A DNA stretch of 64,000 nt. Origin: DASZHJ01 sp963735465. Lineage in GTDB: Bacteria; Pseudomonadota; Alphaproteobacteria; ATCC43930; CGMCC-115725. The translations under genes and the position numbers were made by a program. Below, piece by piece: positions 1 through 8,942 of this stretch (the first letter of the stretch is position 1; each line of letters begins with the position of its first letter). Where the stretch lies: NCBI GenBank assembly GCA_963735465.1, contig CAVTLA010000001.1, positions 2,418,001 through 2,482,000 of the forward strand, given 5' to 3'. The notes beneath the pieces were generated by a model. The model did not search any database. It saw only the letters and a list, made by a program, of their open reading frames with translations, and was not told where the DNA came from.

Positions 1-917
1 CCTGCTGGACGACGCCGACGACGAGGATGCGGTCGCGGATCTCATGGACAAGCCGCTCGCCGAGCGCGTGCCCGTGGTCGCCGAGCGCATCGTGGAGCGG
101 ATCGTCGAGCGCGTCGTCCAGGTCCAGGCCGGCGTCGAGCGCCGCCGCCTGCCCCACCGCCGCAAGGGCTACACGCAGAAGGCGATCGTCGGCGGCCACA
201 AGGTCTATCTGCGGACCGGCGAGTACGAGGACGGCCGCCTCGGCGAGATCTTCATCGACATGCACAAGGAAGGCGCCGCCTTCCGCTCGCTGATGAACAA
301 CTTCGCCATCGCGATCTCGATCGGCCTGCAGTACGGCGTGCCGCTCGAGGAGTTCGTGGAGGCCTTCATCTTCACGCGCTTCGAGCCCGACGGGCATCGT
401 CGAGGGCAACGACGCCATCAAGATGGCGACCTCGATCATCGACTACATCTTCCGCGAGCTGGCGATCTCCTATCTCGGCCGCAACGACCTCGCCCATGTG
501 CAGCCGGCGGATCTCATGCCCGACACCATCGGCAAGGGCACGGCGGCGGAGTCGAACATGCCCGACGGCGGGCAGCACCGCTCCGACGTGGCGGCGGTGG
601 TGCAGCGCGTCGCCTCCACCGGCTATGTCCGCAGCAAGCTGACGGTGTTCCAGGGCGGTGCCCGGACCTCGGCGCCGGCCACCAGCCTCGCCGGCAACAC
701 GGCGATCGACGTGCACGTGGCGCCGGTCGGGAGCGTGATGACGGCGGAAGCGGTGAGCGTGGTGGCGGAGGTGGATGCTCGTCTCGAGCAGATCCGCACC
801 GCGCGCCTCAAGGGCTACGAGGGCGACAGTTGCGTCGAGTGCGGGAACTTTACATTGGTGCGCAATGGCACCTGCCTCAAGTGCGACACGTGTGGCGGCA
901 CGAGCGGCTGCAGCTGA
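1..917 (+). CDS. nrdJ: Vitamin B12-dependent ribonucleotide reductase, C-terminal part (frame broken once)
   Basis: This is the last ~304 residues of class II ribonucleoside-diphosphate reductase, which makes deoxyribonucleotides using adenosylcobalamin; the 5' part lies before the window. The frame starts at base 2. It carries the family's conserved stretch around KGYTQKAIVGGHKVYLRTGE, then FVEAFIFTRFEP, GNDAIKMATSIIDYIFRELA and a cysteine-rich tail (CVECGNF, CLKCDTCGG, ending SGCS), the usual C-terminal thiol/zinc-like motif. After FEPDG the frame moves by one base: the GGG at 392-394 should be GG, giving G-I-V-E-G-N-D. Everything downstream is intact, so I read this as a sequencing insertion in a working gene. 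A strong terminator follows. Confidence 0.95.
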
Positions 918-975
918 TCGCAAGGCAGTACCGGCCCAAGCCTCCCGGCCGGCGCTGCATGGAATGAGGCAGAAA

Positions 976-1012
976 TTGGGGGCGCGGCTCTAGGCCGCGC
1001 CCCATTTTTTTC
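976..1012 (+). terminator. Rho-independent terminator of nrdJ
   Basis: A perfect 10-bp stem (GGGGCGCGGC at 979-988 with GCCGCGCCCC at 994-1003) with a 5-nt loop is followed by A and seven T. Confidence 0.9.
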
Positions 1013-1057
1013 CAGCCACGCGCCGGTCGATCGCAATCCGACGGAGTCAGATTCACT

Positions 1058-1315
1058 CCGTCATGGCGGGGCTTGACCCACGGCTGTCCGGTTCCGGTTT
1101 CTTTGCCACGGGAACGAGTCAATGTGGTGGGTCTGAACCACCCAAAGTCGTCATGGCCGGGCTTGACCCGGCCATCCACGTCTTCTTTCCTGCGGCCGCG
1201 AAGACGTGGATGCCCGGCTCAAGGCCGGGCATGACGATTCTTAGGGGTTCGAGAATCCCACTTCCACAATCGCTTTCGCTTAACCGGACAGCCGTGGCAC
1301 AAGGCCGGGCATGAC
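1058..1315. repeat. Nested RPE-type palindromic intergenic repeats
   Basis: Two inverted repeats of the same alphaproteobacterial family lie one inside the other. The inner arms (1149-1193 and 1201-1236) carry GTCATGGCCGGGCTTGACC and its complement around a short loop containing GCGGCCGC. The outer arms (1058-1093 and 1282-1315) carry the same GTCATGG-GGGCTTGACC core plus a perfect 16-bp match, CCACGGCTGTCCGGTT against AACCGGACAGCCGTGG. The layout suggests that one element inserted into the loop of an older one. No coding signal is present. Confidence 0.8.
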
Positions 1316-1588
1316 GAAAATGGAATGATCGGCTGTGAAGCGAATACCGTGCAACAGAGTCACGGCGGGGATGCCCCCGCGCCCGCTCGCCTATCACTTC
1401 GTATCGATCCCTTGGAGTCGCGGCTTCGGCCTTCGCCGCGCGGCACGCTCCCCCGTGTCGCGTCGGCCATAGACAGCGGGCCGAGTCTTCGCTCCGGGAT
1501 CGCCCGCGCCGGTGGACCCTCCCAGCCTCCGGCGCCAGCGGCGGCGGCGTATCCCCTGCGCCCCGCCGCTGCTATTTGCCTATGACGA
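1316..1588. other. Non-coding stretch, nothing recognised
   Basis: GC-rich sequence between the palindromic repeat and the end of the next minus-strand gene. I see no plausible start site, hairpin with T-tract or RNA gene here. Confidence 0.5.
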
Positions 1589-2210
1589 TCATCCGCCCTG
1601 GCCGCCGAGAAATCCCGGCAGCGCGCTGGCGGGCAGGCGGTAGAAGCCGTCCGGCGGCTGGAACAAGTGTCTTCGGCTGCGGGCCGATCTGCAGCTGGGA
1701 CAATTCCCAGGCGAAGGGTGTGCGCTTGCCGTTCGAGACGACCACCGCGCCGTCGCCGCGCATCGGCACACCCGCGCTGGTGAGCCAGACGAAACCGTCG
1801 ATGCGCGTGCCGTCGGCGGCGCGATGGGCGAGGCGATACTTGGTGGTGGCGACGCCGTTCACCGCCTCGTGCCCAACAGGATCGCCGGTGACGTCGGGCG
1901 AGCTCAGCTCGTGCATCGCCTGGTCGATGGGAAAATCCACATAGCTCTTCAGCATCGGCACGACGAAATAGCCGCGGCCGGCGCTGATATCCAGGATCGC
2001 CACCTCGGGGATGCCGCCCAATGTCTGCTCGTGGCGCTGGAAGCCCGGCGTCGCGTAGAGCATGCCCTGATAGGCCTGCCCGTCGATCGTGAGGGCGCAG
2101 CGCGCGTTGTAGGCGACGCGGGCATCGCCCACCACGGCCGCCGCGGCCGGCCATGCCAGCAGCATCAGGCAGATCGCCAGAAGCCATTTGACGCGTGCGG
2201 TCGGGGTCAC
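1589..2210 (-). CDS. Secreted protein of unknown function (frame broken once)
   Basis: About 206 residues with an N-terminal signal peptide (VKWLLAICLMLLAWPAAA) and a mostly beta-looking body with phrases such as ATTKYRLAHRAADGTRIDGFVWLT, reminiscent of periplasmic DUF4412/LolA-like proteins; I do not assign a function. The natural C-terminus is in another frame: removing one A from 1665-1666 turns the tail into TLFQPPDGFYRLP, a typical ending for this kind of protein, with the stop at 1589. I chose the GTG at 2210 because GAGG lies eight bases upstream; a GTG at 2234 is possible. Confidence 0.6.
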
Positions 2211-2364
2211 TCCCACATCCTCTGCATATCTCACATCCTAGCGCGAAACGCCGGTCCGACAGCGTCGCAACTAGCCCAGAATTGAGGCAGATTCGGGGCA
2301 CGCTGGATCGCCCGCCGCCCCGCCGCTATGCTGGCGACGTCGGAACAAGCTCGGAGCCTGCGCG

Positions 2365-2832
2365 ATGCCAAGTCGGATCGAAGCACGATTGAAGGAGCTC
2401 GGCATCGAGCTGCCCCAGGCGAGCACGCCGGCGGCGAACTACGTGCCGTTCGTACGCACCGGCGATCTGCTTTACCTGGCGGGACAGCTGCCGATCTGGA
2501 ACGGCGAGCGGCGCTACGTTGGCAGGCTCGGCGCCGAGATCAGCGTCGAGGACGGGCAGAAGGCGGCGCGGATCTGCGGCCTCAATCTTCTCGCTCACGT
2601 CCGGAACGCCGTCGACGGCGATCTCGACCGCGTGCTGCGCTGCGTGCGCCTCGGCGCCTTCGTCAACTGCACCGACACCTTCGTGGACCAGCCCCAGGTC
2701 GTGAACGGCTGCTCCAACCTGATGGTTGAGGTGCTGGGCGACCAGGGACGCCACGCGCGCACCGCCGTCGGCGTCAACGTGCTGCCGTTCAACCTCTCCG
2801 TCGAGATCGACGGCATCTTCGAGGTGCGCTGA
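2365..2832 (+). CDS. RidA/YjgF/UK114-family protein
   Basis: 155 residues, the full length for this branch of the RidA superfamily, whose members deaminate reactive enamine/imine intermediates or bind small ligands. The family core is visible in GDLLYLAGQLP, AARICGLNLLAHVRNAVDGDLDRVLRCVRLGAFVNCTDTF and ARTAVGVNVLPFNLSVEIDGIFEV. The usual RidA catalytic Arg lies within the HARTAVGV segment. The next gene starts only six bases after the stop, so the two are probably co-transcribed. Upstream Shine-Dalgarno sequence is weak. The physiological substrate cannot be read from sequence. Confidence 0.85.
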   Translation: MPSRIEARLKELGIELPQASTPAANYVPFVRTGDLLYLAGQLPIWNGERRYVGRLGAEISVEDGQKAARICGLNLLAHVRNAVDGDLDRVLRCVRLGAFVNCTDTFVDQPQVVNGCSNLMVEVLGDQGRHARTAVGVNVLPFNLSVEIDGIFEVR

Positions 2833-2838
2833 GCGATC

Positions 2839-4003
2839 ATGGCCGACGGAGGCAGTCCCGCGCGGGTGCGCGTCGTCGAGCGGCTGAGGGATGTGCCGGC
2901 GGCGGAATGGGATGCCTGCGCCGGCTGCGACAATCCCTTCGTCAGCCACGCTTTCCTGGAAGCCCTGGAGGCCAGCGGCTCCGCCACCGCGGAGACCGGC
3001 TGGCTCCCCCAGCATATCCTGGTGGAGGACGAGGGCGGACATCTCGTGGGCGCGGCGCCGCTCTACCTCAAGAGCCATTCCTACGGCGAATACGTCTTCG
3101 ATCACGGCTGGGCCCACGCGCTGGAGCAGGCCGGCGGAAAATATTATCCGAAGCTGCAGGCGGCGGTGCCCTTCACGCCGGTGACCGGGCCGCGGCTGCT
3201 GCGTCGGCCGGGCACCAGCGTGGAGGTGACGGCGACGCTGATCGCGGCGCTTCTCGAGGTGGCGCGCGCCCACAAGGTCTCCTCACTCCACGTCACCTTC
3301 CCCACCGGCGAGGAGTGGGAGCAGCTGGCGGCGGCGGGATTCCTGCAGCGCTCCGGGCAGCAGTTCCATTGGGAGAACCAGGGCTACGCCACCTTCGACG
3401 ATTTCCTCAATGCCCTCAACTCGCGCAAGCGCAAGCAGATCCGCCGGGAGCGCCGCGACGCGCTCGCCACCGGCCTCGAGATCGAGACGCTCACCGGCAG
3501 CGATCTCGAGGCGCGGCACTGGGACGCGTTCTACCGCTTCTACATGGCGATGACCGAGCGCAAATGGGGTGGCGGCTACCTCACCCGGGAATTCTTCGAC
3601 CTCCTGCACCAGCGCCTCGCCGACCGCGTGGTGCTGGTGCTGGCGCGCGAGGGCAAGCGCTACGTCGCCGGCGCCCTCAACCTGGTGGGATCCGACACGC
3701 TTTACGGCCGCAACTGGGGCGTCATCGGCGACTTTCCGTTCCTGCACTTCGAGGTCTGCTACTATCGCGCCCTCGATTTCGCGATCTCCCGCGGCTTGAA
3801 GCGCGTCGAGGCCGGCGCGCAAGGGCGAGCATAAAATTCAACGTGGCTATCTCCCGGTGCCCACCTACAGCGCACACTGGATCCGCGATCCCGGCTTCGC
3901 CCGGGCGGTCGCGAGCTTCCTGGACCGCGAGCGCAAGGCGGTCGCGGCCGAGATGACGATGCTGGAAGACGAGATGTCGCCCTTTCGGAAGGAAGCGACC
4001 TAG
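2839..4003 (+). CDS. GNAT/FemAB-like acyltransferase, DUF482 (frame broken once)
   Basis: Repaired length is about 387 residues, normal for the DUF482 family of putative N-acetyltransferases with a FemAB-like double GNAT fold. Recognisable stretches are WDACAGCDNPFVSHAFLEALE near the N-terminus, SRKRKQIRRER at the domain junction and FYRFYMAMTERKWGGGYLTREFF. The frame ends prematurely after VEAGAQGRA; deleting one base within 3821-3825 restores GAQGEHKIQRGYLPVPTY, the family's highly conserved ending, with a stop at 4001-4003. Substrate unknown. The dioxygenase gene downstream starts 17 bases later. Confidence 0.85.
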
Positions 4004-4020
4004 GCACGGGAGGAGAGACG

Positions 4021-4863
4021 ATGGGGCTCTCGCTCAATAAGCTCGGCGCCGCCATGGCGATCGCGGCAGAGGGCATCGATCTCAACGCGGCGACGTCGCC
4101 CGCGGAGGGCGCCGCGCTCCGGCGCGCGCTCCTCGACAATCTCGTGCTCTGCATCCGCGGCCAGTCCCTGGCACCCGAAGCCTATCTCAGGGCGATGCGC
4201 GGCTTCGGCGAGCCCGCGCCCCAGGTGCGGGCCGCCTCGCATCATCGGGAAATCCCCGAGATCATGATCCTCTCCAGCGAGGATCGCGACGAGATGGGGG
4301 ACGGCGGACGCCTGGTGGTGGGCGCCCATTGGCACAGCGACGACAGCTACAAGCGCCTGCCCTGCTCTCTCACCATGCTCTATGGCGTGGAGATCCCCTC
4401 GACCGGCGGCGACACCCAGTTCACCAACATGTACGCGGCCTACGACGGCCTCCCGCCCGCGACCCGGGCCGAGATCGCCGATCTAAAGGTGGTGCACAAA
4501 TACGATTCACCGCGCAAGGGCACGCGGATCGCGACCTTGAAGCCGGAGGAAGCAGCGCAGCTTCCGGACGCGGTCCACCCGCTGGTGCGCACCCATCCCG
4601 AGACCGGCCGCAAGGCGCTCTACATGAATCCCAACCGCATGGCGGGTGTCGTCGGATGGGAGCGCGCCGCCAGCGATGCCCTCCTCGACGAGCTCATCGT
4701 CCACGCGACCCAGGAGCGCTACCAATACCGGCACCACTGGCGCCGCGGCGACATCGTGATCTGGGACAACCGCTGCACCATGCACAAGGCCAACGCCGAC
4801 TATCCCGCCGGCGAGCGCCGCCTCATGCACCGCATCATCATCGAGGGCACGGTGCCGGTGTGA
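4021..4863 (+). CDS. TauD/TfdA-family Fe(II)/2-oxoglutarate dioxygenase
   Basis: 280 residues, full length for the family. The iron-binding facial triad is visible as the His and Asp of HWHSDDSY and a distal His in RRLMHRIII; VIWDNRCTMHKANADYPAGERR is the usual C-terminal signature with the 2-oxoglutarate-binding Arg. Such enzymes hydroxylate taurine, alkyl sulfates, chlorophenoxyacetates or other small acids with 2-oxoglutarate and O2; the substrate here is not predictable. A clear GGGAGGAGAG precedes the ATG. It follows the acyltransferase gene closely and may share its transcript. Confidence 0.88.
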   Translation: MGLSLNKLGAAMAIAAEGIDLNAATSPAEGAALRRALLDNLVLCIRGQSLAPEAYLRAMRGFGEPAPQVRAASHHREIPEIMILSSEDRDEMGDGGRLVVGAHWHSDDSYKRLPCSLTMLYGVEIPSTGGDTQFTNMYAAYDGLPPATRAEIADLKVVHKYDSPRKGTRIATLKPEEAAQLPDAVHPLVRTHPETGRKALYMNPNRMAGVVGWERAASDALLDELIVHATQERYQYRHHWRRGDIVIWDNRCTMHKANADYPAGERRLMHRIIIEGTVPV

Positions 4864-4880
4864 GGCCGCGACGCCGCGCC

Positions 4881-5393
4881 TTACTTCTGGAAAATGCTGA
4901 GCGCGGAGGAGCCGTTGACTTCTATTTTCGCCGTGACCGGGGTGCCGCCGGCATCTTCGATCCAGACGCCCGAGTAGTTCTCACCGAGCTCGCCTCGCAC
5001 GTAGTAGACGTGATCCGGCTCGGGCGAGAACTTCACATCTCCCGAGACCTGGTAGACCGTGCCCGCCAGTTCGAGGATAGGTGCCGCGTAGTGCGTGCGG
5101 CCGATGATGGTGAACGTGGATTCCTGCGCTGCGACGGCCCTGCCGATGGCAATGGGCGTCAGTTGAAATCCTTGCCCGTAGTTCGATTGGGTCGTCGCCG
5201 CCAGGCTGTCGTTGATCCGGCGCCCATCAACCTTGGACACGTAGAAGAAGTCGGCGCTGCTCCAGCCGCGCCTCTTGAACGAATCCTCGATGTGAGCCAG
5301 CGGACCTTTGTAGCCTTCCGGGATCGGACTGCTCGTGCAAGCACTGAGCAACGAGGCTGTGGCAATAGCGATAAGTAGTGCAATCCGACGCAT
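4881..5393 (-). CDS. Small lipoprotein of unknown function
   Basis: About 170 residues starting at the ATG before RRIALLIAIATASLLSACTSS, a textbook lipoprotein signal with lipobox LSAC. The mature part has no motif I recognise; it contains SSADFFYVSKVDGRRI and DHVYYVRGELGENYSGVWIED, suggesting a beta-rich, periplasm-facing domain. An upstream in-frame start (5465) would place the signal peptide internally and is rejected. It is convergent with the dioxygenase gene, 17 bases away. Confidence 0.65.
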   Translation of the reverse strand: MRRIALLIAIATASLLSACTSSPIPEGYKGPLAHIEDSFKRRGWSSADFFYVSKVDGRRINDSLAATTQSNYGQGFQLTPIAIGRAVAAQESTFTIIGRTHYAAPILELAGTVYQVSGDVKFSPEPDHVYYVRGELGENYSGVWIEDAGGTPVTAKIEVNGSSALSIFQK

Positions 5394-5501
5394 GTCTTGA
5401 AGGTTCTGTGAGTCCGTGGCCGCGAATCCCATCTCGATGGTAGACGCAGTCGAATTTGCACGCAACTGTGGAGTGACAAGATTCCGGTCAAATCGGCATC
5501 G

Positions 5502-6623
5502 CTAAGGTTTCCATCGTCTCGTCACGACGTCCGCGCTCGCAAAGCGGATCGGCGCGCGGGGTTTCGGCGGCGCGCCGTCGACCCAGGCGGGGAACAGGGT
5601 TTCCACAAGGACCGGCTCGCTGCTCACGCCCTGCACCAGGCCGCGAGCGACGATCTGCGGGTGCGCCGGCACGTCGGCGAGATCCACAATGGGATGGAAG
5701 CAGCAGTCGGCGGGATCGATCACGGTTTCCCAATGAGCGAGCGGTCGCGCTGCGATCAGGGCCGCGACCTCGGCGATGAGGGCGGCTTGCGGAAACGCCT
5801 CGCCGTGACGCGCGGCCCACTGCGGCCGTTCCACGGCGCGGCAAAAACTCTCCCAGAATTTCGCCTCGACTGCACCCAAGGTCATGAACCGACCGTCCGA
5901 GGTGCGATAGATCTGATAGTAGGCGGTGCCGCCGTTCAGCATCGCCGCGGCGCGGCCGGGCTCGTGGCCTTTCCGCTGCGCCAGCGTCAGCGGAATCGCC
6001 TGCCAGGCCAGCACGGTCTCGGCGAGGCTGACGTCGAGGAAGGCGCCGCGGCCGGTGCGGACACGGCCGAGGAGCGCCGCCACCACGGTGAGCGCCGCCT
6101 GCAGCGCGCTCGCGTGATCGGCGGTCGGCGGATAGGCAAATGCCGGACGCTCTGCGGGACCCGACGCCGCGAGGCCGCCGGCGAGTGCCATGTAGTTGAT
6201 GTCGTGTCCCGCCCGCAGGCGATAGGGCCCGGTCTGGCCGAAGCCCGTCAGCGCCACATGGACGAGGCGCGGGTTGAGCCGCTCGAGGGTGGCGCGGTCG
6301 AAGCCGAGGCGATCGAGCACGCCCGGCCGGTAGCTTTCCACCAGCACGTCCGCTGCGGCGATGAGATCGGCAAAACCCGCCTTGCCCTCGCCCGATTTGA
6401 GATCGAGCTCGACGACGGTCTTGCCGCGGTTCATCAGCTTGTAGAAGGCGGAGACGCCGTCGGGGTCCATCGGCCCCAGGGTCCGCATGGGCTCGCCGCC
6501 GGGCGGCTCGACCTTCACCACCTCGGCGCCGAGATCCGCCAGATGCAGCGCCGCCTGCGGGCCGGGGATGAACTGGCTCACATCGAGGACACGGAAGCCG
6601 GCAAGGAAATCGCGAAGCGCCAT
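5502..6623 (-). CDS. CaiB/BaiF family CoA-transferase (class III)
   Basis: 373 residues. Class III CoA-transferases move CoA between organic acids through an aspartyl-CoA thioester; the catalytic Asp is the one in GHDINYMALAGGLA. Other landmarks are the N-terminal GFRVLDVSQFIPGP, LADLGAEVVKVEPPGGEPMR, NRGKTVVELDLKS and VLVESYRPGVLDRLG. It is transcribed divergently from prsW across a 139-bp intergenic region. The acyl substrate is unknown; no partner pathway gene is next to it. Confidence 0.9.
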   Translation of the reverse strand: MALRDFLAGFRVLDVSQFIPGPQAALHLADLGAEVVKVEPPGGEPMRTLGPMDPDGVSAFYKLMNRGKTVVELDLKSGEGKAGFADLIAAADVLVESYRPGVLDRLGFDRATLERLNPRLVHVALTGFGQTGPYRLRAGHDINYMALAGGLAASGPAERPAFAYPPTADHASALQAALTVVAALLGRVRTGRGAFLDVSLAETVLAWQAIPLTLAQRKGHEPGRAAAMLNGGTAYYQIYRTSDGRFMTLGAVEAKFWESFCRAVERPQWAARHGEAFPQAALIAEVAALIAARPLAHWETVIDPADCCFHPIVDLADVPAHPQIVARGLVQGVSSEPVLVETLFPAWVDGAPPKPRAPIRFASADVVTRRWKP

Positions 6624-6762
6624 GGGAGAGGACTAGCACATTTGCCCCGCCGCCGGAGGGCGCACCATCCGTTAACCCTCGCGAGGCAGAATGGCCGGGC
6701 TCAACATCACCGAGATTGATTGAGGCCGCCGCGCGGTACCCCGCGACGCGCATGGACGCACA

Positions 6763-7482
6763 ATGAGCCTCGCCGCCCTCTTCCTGATCTGCAAGCTCGC
6801 GGCCGCGCTGGTGCCGCCGCTGCTGTTCTGGATGTGGGTCCGGCGCACGCTGCGGGCCGATACCGATCCGCGGCCGTTCCTCAATCTCTTCATGGTGGGC
6901 GCGGTCGTGGTGGCGCTGGTGGGGATGGCCGGCAACTTCGTCCTGGCGCGGCTCGGCGAGCCCGCCGATCCCGTCGCCCGGGCGCTGCTGGAAGGCTGGC
7001 TCTACGCCGCCCTGCCCGAGGAGGCGACGCGCGCCATCGCCCTTGCCATCTGGCTCTCCCGCAAGCGCGGCTTCGCCCATCCCAAGGCGATCATCGGCGC
7101 CGCCCTGGCCTTGGGCATGGGCGCCATCGCCATGGAGAATTTGATGCGCTTCCACCAGATCACCGATGACGTCGACGGCTATCAGATCCTGATCCAGCGG
7201 CCGCTCATCTGCGTGCTCCTGGTGGGCGGAACCAGCCTTGCGATCGCGGTCCCGACCGCCTGGCGGCAGGTACGCGTCGGCGACTGGCGCCTGGGGCTGG
7301 CGGCCGGCCTCGGCCTCGCGGTTCTCGCCCATGGCATTTACGACAGCGCGGTGCTGCTGTCCGATCACGTCCTGCCCGAGCGCTATCTTCAATTCGCCAG
7401 CGTCGTGATCGCGCTGGCGGCGCTGGCGATCTCCTTTCTGCCCGTGCGCTCCCGCTTCAACGCGCTGATCGGCCAGCCGTAG
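6763..7482 (+). CDS. PrsW-family intramembrane metalloprotease
   Basis: 239 residues with about seven hydrophobic membrane segments. The putative metalloprotease motifs are present: PEEATR in LYAALPEEATRAIALAIWL, the HPK/ENL region FAHPKAIIGAALALGMGAIAMENLMRF, and HGIYDSAVLL late in the protein. In Bacillus, PrsW cleaves an anti-sigma factor; in Proteobacteria the targets are mostly unknown. No sigma/anti-sigma pair is adjacent here. Confidence 0.8.
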   Translation: MSLAALFLICKLAAALVPPLLFWMWVRRTLRADTDPRPFLNLFMVGAVVVALVGMAGNFVLARLGEPADPVARALLEGWLYAALPEEATRAIALAIWLSRKRGFAHPKAIIGAALALGMGAIAMENLMRFHQITDDVDGYQILIQRPLICVLLVGGTSLAIAVPTAWRQVRVGDWRLGLAAGLGLAVLAHGIYDSAVLLSDHVLPERYLQFASVVIALAALAISFLPVRSRFNALIGQP

Positions 7483-7534
7483 AGGCCCCACCCCCGCAGC
7501 GCCGCTTTGACTCCCCTGCCCGGCCTCTGGCACT

Positions 7535-7562
7535 ATCGCTATATCCAAATGGATATAACGAC
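7535..7562 (+). promoter_or_regulatory. Candidate Mo-box (ModE/MopA-type operator)
   Basis: ATCGCTATATC, six bases (CAAATG), then GATATAACGAC. The described Rhodobacter Mo-box is ATCGNTATATA-N6-TATATAACGAT, so the halves match at 10/11 and 9/11 positions with the right spacer. The site itself is a near-perfect dyad and ends six bases before the ATG of the DUF2325 gene, a place where a bound regulator would control that gene. Confidence 0.7.
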
Positions 7563-7568
7563 CTGCCC

Positions 7569-8906
7569 ATGAAGCTCCCGCTGTCCGATGGCCGCCCGGC
7601 AAGCCCCTTCGAGCCGCCGGCCCCCGTTTTCGGCGCCCGGCTCCCGCTCGCGGGACGGCCCAGCGTGCTGGCGCTGGCGAGCGTCAGGCCGGGCCCCGCG
7701 GCGCAGCGTCCGGCAGCGGCGCCCGCCGGCGAGCGCCGCCGCGCCAGGATCTGGGACCTGGGTGCCAGCCTGCATTGCTCGATCATCGGCACCTGCCTCA
7801 CAACCGGTGAGCTCAGGGCGGTGCTGCGCAAGTTCGACGCCGTGCGCGACGGCGCCAGCGAGCACGACCTGCATCACGTGGCCGTCTCGGCGGTGTCCGG
7901 GCGGGGGCCGCTCACCAAGCAGATCCAGAAGGCGCTCGACCGCCGGCACCAGGGGATCATCAACCGCTTCGCCAGGGCGGGGACGGCGGAGGAGCTGCGG
8001 CGCTGCTGGGACGAGGCCCTGCAGGCCGGCGAGATCCCCGGCGCCTATTGGGCCGCCCTCACCCATCCCGCCGCTGACGACATCCTGGTGCGCCACGTCT
8101 TCGGCGCCGTCCACATGCTGTCCCATCTCGTGGGCGCCGGGAACCGTGCCGACATCCGCCGGCTGCATCAGCTCGAGACCGAGAAGGCCGCCCTCGAGGA
8201 GAAGCTGGCACGGCAGCAGGTGCAGCTCCGCGACGCCGTCCTGGCGCGGGACGCGCGCATCCGCGAGCTCGGCACCGCGCTCTCCCACGAGATCGAGCGG
8301 CAGATGGGCGCGCCGTCGCAGACCGCGCACGCGCCGCGCGCCGCCACTCTCGATGCCCTGATCGCCGATCTCCGCAAGCAGCTCGATGCGGAGCTGCGGC
8401 GGCGCGACCGGGCGGAGCGGCGGGCGGAGACGCTCGCCCTCGCCCGCGCGAGAAGCGACGACGCCCGCGTCGCCACGGAGCAGGAGCTCCGGGCCTTGCG
8501 CGGCGAGCTGGAGGCGGCGGAGGCGCGGCTCTCGGCGCTCGCCGCGGCGGACAGCGAGGCAGAAAGCGATCTCGACCTCACCGGCGTCACCCTTCTTTAC
8601 GTCGGCGGACGGCCGCATCAGGTGGCCCGGCTGCGCCTGCTGGTGGAGCAATCCGCCGGCGAGCTGATCCATCACGACGGCGGCATCGAGGAGCGCATGG
8701 ACCTGCTCCCGGGGCTGGTGAGCCGCGCCGATGCGGCCTGCTTCCCCGTCGATTGCGTCAGCCACGAGGCGGCGCTCTCCCTGAAGCGCCTCTGCCGCCT
8801 GGCGGCCAAGCCCTTCGTGCCGCTGCGCAGCTCCGGCGCCGCCTCGCTCCTGCACGCGCTCCACTCGCCCGCCCTCGGCATCGGCGTACTGCGCCGGCCC
8901 GCCTGA
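7569..8906 (+). CDS. DUF2325 domain protein under a Mo-box
   Basis: 445 residues. The N-terminal ~55 residues are proline/arginine-rich and probably disordered. A helical domain follows from about RIWDLGASLHCSIIGTCLTTGELR, then a coiled coil at roughly residues 195-325 (QLETEKAALEEKLARQQVQ). The C-terminal ~95 residues are DUF2325: GVTLLYVGGRPHQVARLRLL, a Rossmann-like start, then LIHHDGGIEERM and CFPVDCVSHEAALSLKRLCR. DUF2325 has no established biochemical role that I know of. The upstream Mo-box and a molbindin gene 1.7 kb downstream suggest a molybdenum-related function, which is inference. No Shine-Dalgarno precedes this ATG, so a later start or leaderless translation is possible. Confidence 0.8.
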   Translation: MKLPLSDGRPASPFEPPAPVFGARLPLAGRPSVLALASVRPGPAAQRPAAAPAGERRRARIWDLGASLHCSIIGTCLTTGELRAVLRKFDAVRDGASEHDLHHVAVSAVSGRGPLTKQIQKALDRRHQGIINRFARAGTAEELRRCWDEALQAGEIPGAYWAALTHPAADDILVRHVFGAVHMLSHLVGAGNRADIRRLHQLETEKAALEEKLARQQVQLRDAVLARDARIRELGTALSHEIERQMGAPSQTAHAPRAATLDALIADLRKQLDAELRRRDRAERRAETLALARARSDDARVATEQELRALRGELEAAEARLSALAAADSEAESDLDLTGVTLLYVGGRPHQVARLRLLVEQSAGELIHHDGGIEERMDLLPGLVSRADAACFPVDCVSHEAALSLKRLCRLAAKPFVPLRSSGAASLLHALHSPALGIGVLRRPA

Positions 8907-8942
8907 GCCCCACGCGATCCCCCAGCCAAGGAGACATCAGCC

